64,000 nucleotides of DNA from Scolanthus callimorphus (lineage: Eukaryota; Cnidaria; Anthozoa; Actiniaria; Edwardsiidae). Positions 37,342 through 50,051 of this stretch are shown here, in pieces; within the stretch, counting starts at the first letter, position 1; each line of letters opens with the position of its first letter. The position numbers and the translations under genes were made by a program. Below the pieces are notes generated by a model. That model saw only the letters and a program-made list of their open reading frames with translations, made no database searches and was not told where the DNA came from. The stretch is from positions 25,305,204-25,369,203 of the forward strand of contig CM066919.1 of NCBI GenBank assembly GCA_033964015.1, given 5' to 3'.

Positions 37342-39431
37342 TATTTCAAATGCGTTCCGGGCTTGTGTCTTAGTTAGCACCAAGTAAAGGATTTGACTGT
37401 ATAAGAGTTAAACTCGATATGAAAGATTCTTGTTTGCGAAACCTGCAGTGGAGTCGACCAGACTTTGACACTAATGACAGATGAAAGCGTGTGAGCACTA
37501 GTGCGTTGCCCTATGTTTGTGTAATTTACAATATGTTCCTCCACGCTGATTGGCTGATTTTGACAATCTTTTTAAATGGGCTCGCGTTTCATTGGCTTTC
37601 CGATGCATCTGAGAAAATTTTCCACGTGGAACAATCATATACGGCAGTTTTATTTACTTGAAATTTTGGAGTTTTTCATTTCGCTTTTATAGGTGTTTCT
37701 TCGTCGACTCTTTTGTTTGAAATGTCCTCGGGAAATGACAATGAAGCTAGTGTCACATGCTTGAGGAGTGAAACTCTAAACCAGCGAAGGGGAGGTGGTC
37801 TGAAATTACGAATTATGCTTATATTTATATCCTATCACAGTTACCATAATTTATATTGGCAATGAATTCGTATTAAAATTTGCTGAAGCCGTAGAGCTAA
37901 ACTTGTTAAAACACTGCTTAAAGCAAATGAAAGGTTTTCAAATGTTGACAGCTCATGGGAGCTGCTTTGACTCTCTTGCATAGCACCGGTTCAACCCGCT
38001 TGGAATTTATAGCGGCGTCAGAAAGATTTTCAACTTGACAGAACCTTGGATATCGCTTTCGAAATTTCATTCACGCGTCGTTGAATCTGTTCTAAAATAG
38101 CAAAAATGTGAAGATCTTTTTTCGGGGTCTCCACAGCAACAGTGTGTCTTCTTACGTACGCAGATCCATTTGGTAGAGGTGGGCCTTCTAATGCATGCAT
38201 AGGTTTTGTGCTAGGGACAATATCGGCTAGCGAGCCGTACCAAATCGAAATCAACAAATGTAAGCCTGTCAAAGCTATTTGCACGTAAAAAGCCTCTAAA
38301 TACTTATTAATATTTCTGTAGTGAGGAATAAATCGTTCAAGAACGGTAATTTTAAGTTTACTTCTCTTTATTGCACCATAGGGTGAAAATTTTGATTCTC
38401 AGGCCAAGCTTGTCAAACTTATAATACTCCTACGCTGCCTTCGCTTGACAGCGCGCAGTGCATTTCAAACGTTCGGTGAATTCAGCTTTTGAAGAGTTTG
38501 AAAAGGCCTCAGTAATTAAAACTACCTCGCGATAACATCGGGGGCTTTCCTATACTAATACTTAACCAAGCACTAACAACAGGCTTTTTAAGCCAACCCG
38601 CAGCAACCATATGCTAAATCTCAGCTGCTGCGAGGGCAAAAGAATAGCTTTCATTAGGTAGCGCTGGTTGCCTTTTTAACCTGTCTTTTATTTCGGGGGA
38701 TTACAAAGGCTAATAGCTAACAGCGCTCAGGGAGTCGAAGAAAACATATTTCTGTTTGTAAAACATTTAACCACATATTGCAGTATTTTTCACTGGAAGT
38801 TTCAGAAAAATGAATGAAAATTGTTAGAATAATGTGCTCTATATTCAAAAGTTAAGAGATTCTAATTGCCGGATATGGATGGTGATAGCTTCTTGTTCAT
38901 TTTATGTTCTCCGGTAAGTTTAAACAGAAGGCAGTTTAGTTCCTTCGAATAAGTTTGAGCGCTATGGTAACACAATAAATTAAACTTTTTAATGAAAGTC
39001 TTGGTGGATTTCAACATCATTGCAAACTATCGAAGTGTTTTAGGCGAAGAAAAAATATTGAAGTCGCCTCAAAATGCCGCCCCTCAAATTAAAAGATCTA
39101 GCACAAAATCGAAAAACATTATAATCTTAACTCTGGAGAATAAAACCTAGTGACAAGGCATTCTACTTTGATGCATTCAAAACATGTTTTATTCCTGTAT
39201 TTCTTTTTAATAAACGATCTTTGCACTTGTTTGAAACACACTCTAATGACAGTGGTGCCAATATTTTGACAGCTTGATTGTCAAAATTACTAACGTGACG
39301 CCGGTAGCTCTGGCGTGACACAACATGAGTGTGACACTTCATCGTGATTTGTGCTCGCGCCAGCGATACTGGCATTCAGCGGTAATTTATTGGAGCATGC
39401 GTCACATGGTTCACGTGTTTGGAACCAAAAC
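37342..39431. promoter_or_regulatory. Divergent intergenic region between the TGIF-like and UCKL1-like genes
   Basis: Near the homeobox gene, about 37545-37605 holds two CCAAT boxes (ATTGGCTGA and CATTGGCTT). Near the kinase gene there is an E-box CACGTG at 39413-39418, about 15 bases before its start codon. One possible exon (38030-38281, minus) lies between. The rest is AT-rich with nothing recognised. Confidence 0.4.
38030..38281 (-). CDS. Possible terminal coding exon, unrecognised
   Basis: The frame ends in a TGA after an amphipathic, helix-like tail (LHIFAILEQIQRRVNEISKA) and contains PSTKPMHALEGPPLPNG. Codon third positions are varied, unlike the repeat-derived frames elsewhere. There is no upstream ATG in frame, so it would need a 5' exon above 38285 that I could not identify. 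No family is recognised. It could be an exon of a small gene between the two divergent neighbours, or chance. Confidence 0.25.
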   Translation of the reverse strand, partial: QIALTGLHLLISIWYGSLADIVPSTKPMHALEGPPLPNGSAYVRRHTVAVETPKKDLHIFAILEQIQRRVNEISKAISKVLSS

Positions 39432-42400
39432 ATGGCGGACATTTGTAAACGAGAATCTTTGCATTTAGACCTCAATAATCGCTCCATTTCTCCAAATGAA
39501 GATAGCACTGGAAGCTCAGATAGGTAAACTATAAACCACAACAAATTTTCTAATATCTGCCTGAGTTATAGCTTATTTAAATTCCATTTCTTTCTTTAAA
39601 CCAGCATTGAAGATCAAAGTCTCCCACCCATGCCGAGCTCACCTACCAACCGAAGCGCCAAAATGTTATGGTTTTCAGAAGAAAAAATCGAACTATCTAC
39701 ACAGCCGGTATGAAGTTTCATCATTGTTTGGACTCCAGCGTCCTCCCTCAAAGCTTCAGTTAGCTTTCCTTGTCCAGTTTATCTCGGATTCAAGTTTTGT
39801 TCCATTCATTTAATTTTGCACGTCGTTAATATCCCTGCATGTCAGACGAGCAGGAAAACTTTCCAATTATAACTTGAAATGTTTTCCTTAGCACCGAGAC
39901 TCAGACGTCTTGCTATTCAAAATCCATGTTTTTACACGGAAATTAAATTATTTTTATCTTTCCCTCTCTTATTTATCGCTACGGCGAAACTAACACGCCT
40001 GGATGACATGTTTACTGTTCAATGACGTCTTCTATACATTAAGCCACATGCCATCGAGACAAAACTGCACAAAAGAAGATATTTATTTTGTCATTTTTCC
40101 TGTATTATATCTTGATTCTTTATCCAACTGCAAACATTTACCAGACTGGTTAGTTATTCTTTGTCAGATGTTTTGCTGCCTTCAATTAGACACTACTTTG
40201 GAATATTGAATAATGTTTAGCCCCTGCAGCCTCTTCCCTCACTAGCCAATAGTTTTGAAAATAGAAAAGAGTGACCATGTTTGGAGTGGAAAGATTTACT
40301 CTTAGTCTCTTAATTTGATTAAGGTATTGTTTCCGTTTTCAGGTCGTCCACCTTGGTATGATGTGCGAGGGCAGCTAAAGGAACCGTTTGTCATAGGTAA
40401 AATAGCCTGAAAATGAGAAAGTGTTATTTGTTTTTTTTAAACTAAAATAAGAGTGCTTGTATATAGTATTGCAAATTTACCCCAAGGAAAGAGGGGTAGG
40501 GGAGTCAATTTACCTGATTTCTTCCATACAAATACTGCATTTTCCTTTTGAAATTCCTGAGGGGTGGGTAATGTCACCTTCAACACCCTTCCTTGGGAGG
40601 GGGGATATTTTCTGGAACCACACATTAAAATAAAATGTGTGAACTAAGGCCAAGGCTACATAAGTCTACCTTGCCAGGGCCATAGAAACTAAACATAAAT
40701 TAAACAAAAGTAATTGCCAAGTAGTGAAGTTTGCTCACCATAATAGTCTGGTTTCTCTGAGTTAATGCTGTTGACAGCTAATTTGAAGAAGGGCTTTTTT
40801 TTACAGACTGGAAAGGCAAGTCACCATTTGGCAACTAGGTTGAAATGTTAGCTTGCCAAACCAAAATGGAGGATGTTTTTGAAAAAAAAAATGCCTTCTC
40901 AATATTAGCTGTCAACAGCATTAATTAATAAGAAAAAGATGGTTACCAGATTACTATTATGGTGACCAAACTCCACTATTTGGTGACTAGAATTGTTTAT
41001 TTAGACACAAATGGCACCTCTAGAAAAATGCTGGTGTTGGGTAAGTGGTTCCTGAACTGAGAAGAAATAAAATACAGTAGTTAATTTTGTACTGTACTGT
41101 AAATACAATCTAATGCACATATTTCATGGGTTATCTGTATAGGATTGTGTGGTGGTAGTGCTTCTGGAAAGACAACAGTTGCCAACAGAATCATAGAAGA
41201 ACTAGGAGTACCTTGGGTCTCAATGCTCTCTCTGGACTCATTTTACAAGGTACCTTAATGTGGTACTCGCACGCTTGCCTGACAAGCAAATAATTCATCC
41301 TCTTGATAATAGATAAAAACACTATAGATTTGTATTGATTTAACAGTTAAAAGGTCATTTAACAAACCTGGGCTGTTATTTTGGTTATTCCCAGTAAACT
41401 TAAATGTATTTTTGGTGATTAGAATTAGACTTATTTTTTGACAGGTTGTACAAAAATTTAGTGTGCAAGTGCCCCTTTAAAGTGGTACTATGACACAATC
41501 CTTCCCTTACTGCTTTAATCCATAATCTTGGCCAAGACCACATAAACTGTTTTGGCATATCTTGAAGTAAAGTTTGTAATTTTGCGGGCAAATCTATGCA
41601 AATCAGTCCACCATTAATTGCTCATGTTCCAGAATTTGGCCCCAGTTGTGACACCAACAGGGAGACCATTTTCTTCAACTGGAGTTTTTTTAGTAGTTTC
41701 TCATTCATGATCAATCAGATCTATGTTAAGCAGAACAGAAAACCATAAATGACTGCCAGCAAATACGTCATCTTTTTGAAGGCTAAAAATGTTGAACTAA
41801 AATTCTTTATTTCAATCTTCTAACAATGTTTAATGGAATGTATGGAATAAAATTTTCACACAAGGGAGCATTCAAATTTTGTACCTAGTGCCACTTTAAA
41901 CTTGATAGAATGATATTGAACAGTGATAGTAACAATGACTACAAAGGGAGGTGGTGCTTTATTATTTTATTGATTTGTTCTTGAAGGTTTTGTCCAAAGA
42001 CCAACATGAAATGGCAGCAAAGAATGAATATAATTTTGACCATCCTGGTAAGTTGGCAACTTCATGGTATTCTCAATTAGAATTGTGATGTATGATAAAT
42101 TGGAGAAATTTATTCTGTTTGGAGTTGTTACTAGAATTGATAATAATTTGTCCTCCTTGTTTATAATTTTAGCAAGAATGCTTGTTATGTTTCAAATTCT
42201 TATCTCCTACATTGTAATGTCAACTAGCAAAATCCCACCCTCTGAGACAAGGACTTCCACTCTGGTGGGAAATGCTATGTGGTTTCTGATTATTATGTTT
42301 TGAGTAAAATTAATTCATGAGTATGAAAAACAAAATATTATGAATTAAATTGTAACCAGTCAAAAATTGTATTTACTAAATTTATTTGCTTAAAATGAAA

Positions 42401-45400
42401 AAAAGAAGAGAAAAACAAATGCTGGATATGATTATTCATACAAACAATATTTACATGTGTTTTAGCTGGTGGTTGGCAGTACCACATGCACATTAATGAG
42501 ATGGCTAATTATGATATCCATTTCTTCATGTAATCATCCCATATTATAGTAGCCAAAGACATTTTCAATATTGTAGACAATGAGAAATGAGAAATCACCC
42601 TAATTAAAAATAGTTTACACTGGGTAGACAATTGTTTGGGTAATTCATGGGACCTAGAGTACTGTAATTCATGATATTGTTATGAGAATAAACATTACCA
42701 TACAAACATACTTGAGGGACTCCTCTTGCAACCATAGATAACCTAACATATTTATAATGAAGTAAATATTTTGTTTCAATGGTAAAACTTCTAGTTGCTG
42801 AGCGCAACACAACCATTAAAAAACATGCTGAGGTATTCCAAATAATCACAGATTGAAATATATAATTATTGCTCATTAGCAGAGCAGTTTAGTTAGGATA
42901 CTCTGGCCATTATCTTGCAAGTTAATGAGGTTGCACTGCATGTCAACCATTGGTGTGGTTGAGACTAGTAAAGGCAAAGCTTAAAGAAATAATGATGATG
43001 TTTTGTATCCATGGACTTAAGAGTGTGGGGGCTAAAAATAAGCCCCTCCCTGCTCGTGTATAAGCTACCCCCAAATACCAGTATAGGCCCCCTGTTTTGA
43101 AACAGAAAAAGCCCCCACTCTCACTGGCGGAATGTAAGCAAAGGGGGATATTTTTGGTAGCCAAACCTCCTTGAAAGGAAACAACACTTTTTCAGAGCAA
43201 GAACAACATTGAGTTGTTAAGCTGCATTGTCTTGCTTCACTCTCATTCTTTTGGTTATTGTTACATTTTTGTTCAGCAATGCAAAAAACGCCACCAATAA
43301 GCCCACCTCTTTGTATGTGTAAATAGGTCCTCCATGTGTAAAGTCTCCCCTCCCCCTAGCACCTGCTTGTAAATATGTCAGCCTATGAGCCTAATTATTA
43401 ATATATAATATTATTATTATTTTTAGGATCAATATTGTATACAGTATATTGTAATCATCATTTCGATTTTTAGTTTTCATTCGATGTACTGCGCATTTGA
43501 TTGAGATGTTCACTTGTGCACTATAAATAATAATAATATTATTATTTTGAAAATATTACTATTATTATTATTTTCAGTGGAAGGGCTGAATTATATATAT
43601 ATATATAGGTATATAATTTTTTTCTAAAAGCATGACAGTTATCCTAAAAATGAGCTTAAAAGTAGTCTCGATTTTTTACAACCAGGCCTGTAACTACTGT
43701 AGCATGAGATTTTGACATTGCCAAGCAGTTATTGTTCCACAATTCCAAAATATTTTCAAAATTGTTAATGGCTAACTCTGCCTTGGTAACTTTTTTTCTA
43801 GCCTGCGTAGCAAGCGTTTCCGTGGGGTTCCAGGGGACAGAGAAGCCTAGAGAAGCCTGAAGTTCACCATTTTCGATGATTTGGCCACACGAAGTATGGG
43901 GTGAGAAATAAGGAAAATCTCGAACTTCAGGCTTTCTCTGGCCCCATACTTTGTGCTGCCAAATTATCAAAAATCTCGAACTTCAGGCTTTCTCTGTCTT
44001 CTCTGTCCCCTGAAACCCCATGGAATCGCTTGCTACGCAGGCTACTTTTTTTCTGGTATGGGCCTGACAATGAAATTACTGAATATGTTTTGATGTTTGT
44101 AGATTCCTTTGATGCGGATCTTGCTGTCAAAGTTTTACGAAAGTTAAAGAAAGGCAGGAGTGTTCAGGTAACTAGGATGGGGTGTCTAAATCCACCCCTG
44201 TATATAAGGGAAAAGGTTCTGTCCAGAGATATCTACCTTATGTTCAGTAGACATTTTATTTATTTTTTCATTTGTACCAAACCCTTTATCCAATAATTTG
44301 AACTGGATGCTAACTTTGTCATTTTTCAGATTCCAATATATGATTTCAAGACACATGCAAGATTACCAGAGAAGGTGCACGTGTGAAAAGTCATACTTCA
44401 GCTTATTTATAGAGCTTTTTCAACATTTCAATCCAAGAATATTTGAAACCTGTTGTTGATTTAAATACTGTATCTCTGGTTTTAGACTGACCTCTATGGT
44501 GCAAATGTGATAATTTTTGAGGGAATCATGTGTTTCGCCTACAAAGAATTACGAGATGTAAGTTGGTGCCTGTCTTTTCCACAATTTGTCAGAGTTTGAT
44601 TGCCCAGCTATTGCATGGACTTTAGCAGGTGATATCTATTTGGCACAATGGGATATGACACTGATTACAGTATTGTAGGGGGTGCTTAGAGTGGCTAGCT
44701 GCCCCCGTTTTCTCATATTTCTGGTATAACCTTTAGATTAGGCACCCCTTTTGTCTGGAATCTGTAGTGTATACCCTTTGTACTAGCCACCCCCCTTCTA
44801 AAGGGTCTGCATCCACAACTGGAAAATGTAGTCATGACAGTTTGCTCCCTCATGATAACTCCCTTCAATGTCTTAGGTACCCATGAGTTAAAACATACTA
44901 CATGCTACCACTGAATTATGTTGACCTTTGATTTGCCTGTGTCATTATTTCTTCAGTTGATGGATATGAAGGTGTTTGTAGATACAGATCCAGACATCAG
45001 GCTAGCTAGAAGGTCAGAGTCACCAGTAATTATCAAATTAATTTTGAATAGCCCTGAAATCCCCCAGTTCCCTGGTAATTACCACAGCTGGAAACTGAGC
45101 CTAGAAAGCCAATAAATAATATAACAATAAATAGAAAATGACCAGCCATATGTAACTTCTGTAAATAAGAAGCACTAGGTTTCTAGGTCCTAGTTTGATC
45201 TTTAACACCAACACTTGAACTCTGCTATTATAATAAATTGAATATTATTTGACTTCACTGCTTACCTTGCGCATTGGATTTCAGGTTAAGAAGAGACATT
45301 ACTGAGAGAGGACGTGAGCTCCCTGGAGTTTTGCAGCAGTATAATAAATTTGTTAAACCAGTAAGTTCTGTTTACTGTAGTTCAGTTGGTAGGCATTACC

Positions 45401-48400
45401 AAAAGAACAATCTTGACTACATATCCAATTCAACACTCATTTCTATAAACAATTTCAGTTATGTGGTGACAAAGTACATGTACTGCTCTACCTGAATAAC
45501 GTGTGTCTCACAGTAGATATTTCCCTAATGTGAAAAGTAGTGATAAAATTAGGGAATGAATTTGATAAAATATTTACATAATTGTATGCCTACTGGTAAC
45601 AGCAAATTGGATAAGCTAGGCATGGTCAAACTATCGGACAAACTAGTAATTTAAAGCCATAATGTTATGCTTAAGTGAAAAATGTTTGAAAGTAAAACTC
45701 CTAAATAGGGAGCAATTTAAATCCCTGAAACTATGCCTTCTCTGCATAGATACCCTCCTGAAATCAATTTGGGAATTCACACGTCCCTGGGAATACCAAA
45801 CACGCTATTGAGGGTTGGGATATTGCTTGTCAAATGGGGAATTGGGGGTGGCATGACCTTGATTGTATTTAGTTTTTTTTTTAAGTGTAGTTGTGTCCCT
45901 TCTATTTATCTTTTCATCTTATGCTACTATTTTCTTCCAGGCTTTTGATCAACACATTGCACCCACTATGGTTTATGCTGATATTGTCGTCCCAAGAGGT
46001 AACTTTCCTCTAGTTATAAATGATGGAAAAATAAATATGGCTTGTGACCATCACTGAAAAACAACTCGATTTTTTACAAATCATCAGGAGGAGAAAATGA
46101 TGTAGCTATTGATCTCATTGTAACGCATGTCAAAACACAACTAGAACAGGTATGACAATGAAGAGTGAATTTTGAAAAATTTCATAGTGTAACGTTTCTC
46201 ATCAGGTTCAGCCTGCGAAACAGGCTCTTGGAAAGCGCTCCAGAAAACTCCGGAAAGCCATATCTGAAACTGTTCTAGCACTTGGTCAAAAAAGGGTGGG
46301 GCGAGTGACTCAGCTTGTTCCGTTTTCCTTGGTATCACCACTAGTGTCTGTTGAGCAGACTATGTCAGGTGCTAATGGCAACAAATAATTTGGAAAAGGA
46401 CCCTTGTACAGAATAAAATACTTTCAAGGAAAAATGTGAAAGATGTTCAGATTTCTCTTGCAAACCCTTATAAATTTACTGTGCGACTACGTCAATCAGG
46501 CAATTTTGTAAGAACTTAGCCAATCAGAAAGCGAGTACAGAACAAAGGATCTCGAGATCTCAGACATCGAAATATTTGCTTTTCTCTAAAAATTGTGAAA
46601 ATTATGAGCAGAAATAACTTCAACACTTAATTACTAATCGTCAGACATATTGCAGGTATTAAATTTCCTTGAAATGGTTTGAATCTCTGAATGACAAACT
46701 TTTTACGGGATGGCTCGGATGACGTAGTCACACAGTAAGGCACTAAATCTCCACTTTGCCATTCGAAATAGAGCGGATTTCACATGACTGTCAACACTTG
46801 TTATGTAATTGCGATTACTTTGCGTTCTCATTGGCTACTATTTTTTCTCAGCCAATCAAATTCTGTAGTTAAAATACAATTATGTAATCACTCAGTAATT
46901 GGTTCGGCTTGCAATTGGCTGAGAAAAAAAGCCATTTAGGAGCAAGTTGTGATTTCTCTCGATTCTGATTGGCTAGTGATTGCTCAATTGCAATTGTTTT
47001 CACGACAGTCATGTGAAAACCGCTCTATTACATGACCAAGACGCTCATGTTTAGATACATAAAATATTGGTTCTCTAAAACAATTCAAAAGAGAAATTTG
47101 ACAAAATACTGTATAGGTCTCTTTTTGTTTGATGATTTATTTTGCCAAGTTCTTTAATCAAGTTAGACAACTACTCAGCGCAGTGTACCTCACGCCTTAA
47201 ATTAAAAGCTCCTTTATTTATATGATGCCTGATATTCTGTGAGCTTTTGGCAGCTGTGTAAATGTAGTCATGCTTCTTCAAGCTTGTGAAGAGGCATTCT
47301 TTATAATCCAACTTTAACAACCAGCTTTGTTTGTTGATTTTTCAGAGAGGATTCAACTTTAGGTGAGTTGTTAATGGCAAAGTCAACTGTAGGTGTACAT
47401 TTGACACCCTATAGTCCACATTTGTGTCCTTCACAATCACTACACAAAACAAGAGCTGTAGTCTAATCTTAAAGGACTGCTCTTGCTTACAGGGGTACCG
47501 TCATGGTCTGACATGATTTTGGGGTTATTTAAATTCGCAAGAAATGGGCAAAATAATCGTCTACGTTTGTTAAATAACCTTCAGCTGCTAGATAAATACA
47601 AGTTTGGAGTATTTTCGTATTGTGTGTTTCCAGAAATTATCCATACCCAACCCCCCCCCCCCCCCCCCCCCCCCTACGGAAGGGATTGGAAATTCCGGAG
47701 GGGTTGGGGGTTCAATTTACCTGATCTTTTCCATACAAATACTGTATTTTTCTTCGGAAATTCCAGAGGATTTCTTACCAGGCTGAACAACTTTCAAAAT
47801 TGGAAATTTAATATCGAAAGAACTTATAACTTACGTAAAAATGCCTATAGAGCGGATTTTTAGATGATTGGCGTGAGTAATTCTCACTTACTTTGCGTTT
47901 TCTCCTATACGTTTTATTCAGAATACAGGCACGGAACCAGGGGGGTTCATCAGGTGCAAATGAAACCCCCTCTCCCAACAAACCGATTTTTTGAGGAGAC
48001 AGAGTGGTTCTTTTCTTTTATGCGACCCAATGTATAAGTCATGATGTAGCAACCGCGTATTCGCTCGTGAGAGGGCCACGGACAACAGGGAAGGATTAGT
48101 ATACCTCTATTTTTTTGTTGGCATGGTGTCATCAGCAAAAATGACCCCCCCCCCCCCCCCCACTTTGCGTTTGGTTTACCACAGTCATTTGAATTGGCTC
48201 TATAATGCAAATTTCAGTTCCATTTTCTTTCTAAGGCTATCATGAAGTGTAACGATTTTTTTCGCGTTAGTTTATGTTGAAACGTGCACGTTTTGTCGAG
48301 AAGTTGGCGCGTTTCTCGCTCGATGATTGGCTGCAGTTTTGACCGTTATTTTTCAGCCAATCAGAGAGCAAGAAACGTGAGCACTTTTCGACAAAACGTG

Positions 48401-50051
48401 CACGTGTGAAAAGTAAACCTTCGCGAAAAAATCGTCACACATCATGGATGGATGCAAATGGTAGTATATGATTCTGAGTTGTTTATGTTGAGCACTGGTC
48501 TTATTTTACATTTTGTTGAAATAACCGTGACAGTGCCCTTTTAAGGCTGAGTGGAGATAAGGAATTAACCTTGTGTGAAAGCTAACGTGCTAATGAAATG
48601 ATCCCATGTGTGCTTATGAGCGTTAGCCCTAGTAAGCGGAGAAAGAGAAAAAATCTCTGACCCCGAGATTTTCGCACCAGCGGTAAAAGCATAGGAAAAT
48701 GACAGACATGCGCAGTACTTATAATACTATGTCGTTTCGCTTTTGAACGACAAAAGTCGGTTCGCGTGTTGTTATGCTCATGTCGTTATGTTTCTCAGCT
48801 ATTACTTGGCCATATTGTCCTTTAAGCCTCATAGCAACTTTGTCGGTTGCAATAGCCAGATGTCGGCATATTTCTTTCATCCGTAATAGTGTAGTGGTGT
48901 CTGTAAAAATTACCAGATGTTCACAATGCAGCAGTTGAGGGGATTTAGTGTAATGCGAAATCTTCTCAGTTTTACAAAGAGACCACACTCTGCGTCGAGA
49001 CTGAGATTTGCCAAAACGGAAAAACATTGATCACTTCATTACATATACCGTAAAACATGCTCCATTCCTAGTGCCCCTTTCAGACCTGCCTTAAAGAGCC
49101 TGTGCCAGCCGCCATTTTGACAGCATAGCAACATACCAAGACAGAGAAAGCATCCATTTCCATCGGCTGATTTAGAGAATATAGAGCAATTTTTTCGATT
49201 GAATTTGGTAAATCAAATCTGAAACTTTGTTTTTAGATGTTTATTAAGAGACATCTACACGTAATTCATGTTTAACGTTGATTCTAAAAAGAGCATTATG
49301 TCAGCAACCCCACAGTTGTGTCTAGAAATCTCGGAATAATAATCTACAAACACAGTTGTATAATTATTTGCCGAATTCAACCATAAATAACGTACTACAT
49401 CCCCTAAATCAGCCGATGGAAACGGATTCTTTCTCTGACTCGGTATGTTGCTAGGCTGACAAAATGGCGGCTGACTGAGGCTCGAATTCCCGTTGCGCAC
49501 GTTAATAGATTGGGACACATTATTATAATGACCAAGGGCCAAGGTCAAAATCTAGGTTTAGCATGCAGTCCACTTGTCTTGTAAAATGCCTTAATATTCT
49601 TTGAACATTGTAGGTCTCAGCTGGTTTCCGCCCATCAAGACCAGCCATTACCTAAGAGTCTTAGCCTTGTAGATAGTACACCACAGGTACGGGGACTACA
49701 CACCATTATAAGGTGAGATGGCGAGGGATATTTTGAACATTGTAGGTCTCAGCTGGTTTCCGTCCATCAAGACCAGCCATTACCTAAGAGTCTTAGCCTT
49801 GTAGATAGTACACCACACGTACGGGGACTACACACCATTATAAGGTGAGATAGGGAGGGAGGGGGGGGGGGCACGCCCTACACTCTGACGCCTGAGAGCA
49901 GGCTGCTGTCTTCTCCCAGCTGAAAAAGTTAACGCCCTTGTTCCTCGTTATTTTTAGAAACGAAAAGACCAGTCGAGACGATTTTATATTCTACTCTAAA
50001 AGACTCATGAGAATCCTGATCGAGCATGCGCTGTCACTATTACCATTTAAG
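39432..50051 (+). CDS. UCKL1: Uridine-cytidine kinase-like 1, kinase part (one-base frame break in exon 2; C-terminal half not found)
   Basis: Exons: 39432-39523, 39605-39707, 40343-40396, 41143-41249, 41987-42047, 44103-44167, 44330-44374, 44486-44557, 44957-45012, 45285-45360, 45941-45998, 46088-46149, 47346-47362, 49614-49712, 49958-50051. All have GT-AG borders and consistent phases except exon 2. The start [14 protein letters not shown] fits a conserved exon order. GRPPWYD leads to the Walker A loop [42 protein letters not shown] and RRDITERGR follow as in uridine kinases, which phosphorylate uridine/cytidine in pyrimidine salvage. [11 protein letters not shown] closes the last exon found. 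The metazoan family continues with a uracil-phosphoribosyltransferase-like domain, which I could not find in 50052-64000. Exon lengths sum to 1061, one short of a multiple of three: exon 2 changes frame before RTIYTAG, in a region of A and T runs. Exon 14 is tandemly duplicated. Confidence 0.92.
41474..41900. mobile_element. Inverted-repeat element in UCKL1 intron 4
   Basis: TTTAAAGTGGTACTA at the left matches the complement of TAGTGCCACTTTAAA at the right with one difference. The interior is AT-rich with no gene. Confidence 0.5.
43380..43615. repeat. ATT/TA microsatellites in UCKL1 intron 5
   Basis: Runs of TTATTATTA occur near 43400-43425 and 43528-43575, and (TA)n near 43594-43615. No other signal is seen in this part of the 2-kb intron. 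Confidence 0.6.
43800..44044. mobile_element. MITE in UCKL1 intron 5, AGCCTGCGTAGCAAGCG ends
   Basis: The 17-bp ends AGCCTGCGTAGCAAGCG and CGCTTGCTACGCAGGCT are perfect inverted repeats, followed inward by GGGG...CAGGGGACAGAGAA and its complement. The element ends 58 bases before exon 6. Confidence 0.75.
46767..47029. mobile_element. MITE in UCKL1 intron 12, AATAGAGCGG ends
   Basis: AATAGAGCGGATTTCACATG at the left and its near-complement CATGTGAAAACCGCTCTATT at the right. Two inverted CCAAT boxes lie inside (CATTGGCTACT and GATTGGCTAGT). Confidence 0.7.
47630..48180. repeat. C-tract repeat remnants in UCKL1 intron 13
   Basis: A C run of about 26 bases starts near 47649, followed by GGAAATTCCGGAGGGG and TTTACCTGATC segments shared with 40460-40620. 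A second C run of about 18 bases lies near 48144-48162. These look like decayed G-tract foldback elements. Confidence 0.5.
48243..48444. mobile_element. MITE in UCKL1 intron 13, AACGTGCACGTTTTGTCGA arms
   Basis: AACGTGCACGTTTTGTCGAG and its complement form arms, with GTGTAACGATTTTTT/AAAAAATCGTCACAC at the outer ends and two opposed CCAAT boxes in the middle. A partial relative lies near 60140-60235. Confidence 0.7.
49096..49483. mobile_element. Foldback element in UCKL1 intron 13, GAGCC...CAGCCGCCATTTTG arms
   Basis: Arms of about 75 bp with CAGCCGCCATTTTG, TAGCAACATACC and TTTCCATCGGCTGATTTA occur in inverted orientation. Fragments of the same family (AATCAGCCGATGGAA) lie near 32125-32145 and 56275-56450. 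Confidence 0.7.
49746..49844 (+). CDS. Tandem extra copy of UCKL1 exon 14
   Basis: This 99-base block repeats exon 14 (49614-49712) at a 132-base offset, including the acceptor TTGTAG and the donor AAGGTGAGAT. Only two bases differ, and both change the protein: SAHQ becomes SVHQ and TPQV becomes TPHV. The first copy keeps the residues expected from the family, so the second is probably the derived one. Both copies are phase 2 to phase 2, so either can be used. The space between them is 33 bases, too short for normal splicing, and reading through it meets TGA. Use as a mutually exclusive exon, non-use, or an assembly duplication are all possible. Confidence 0.7.

Noticed and set aside
43656..44296. 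104- and 131-codon frames in UCKL1 intron 5
   Set aside because: They cover the inverted-repeat MITE at 43800-44044 and, on the plus strand, simply include exon 6 read through its borders.
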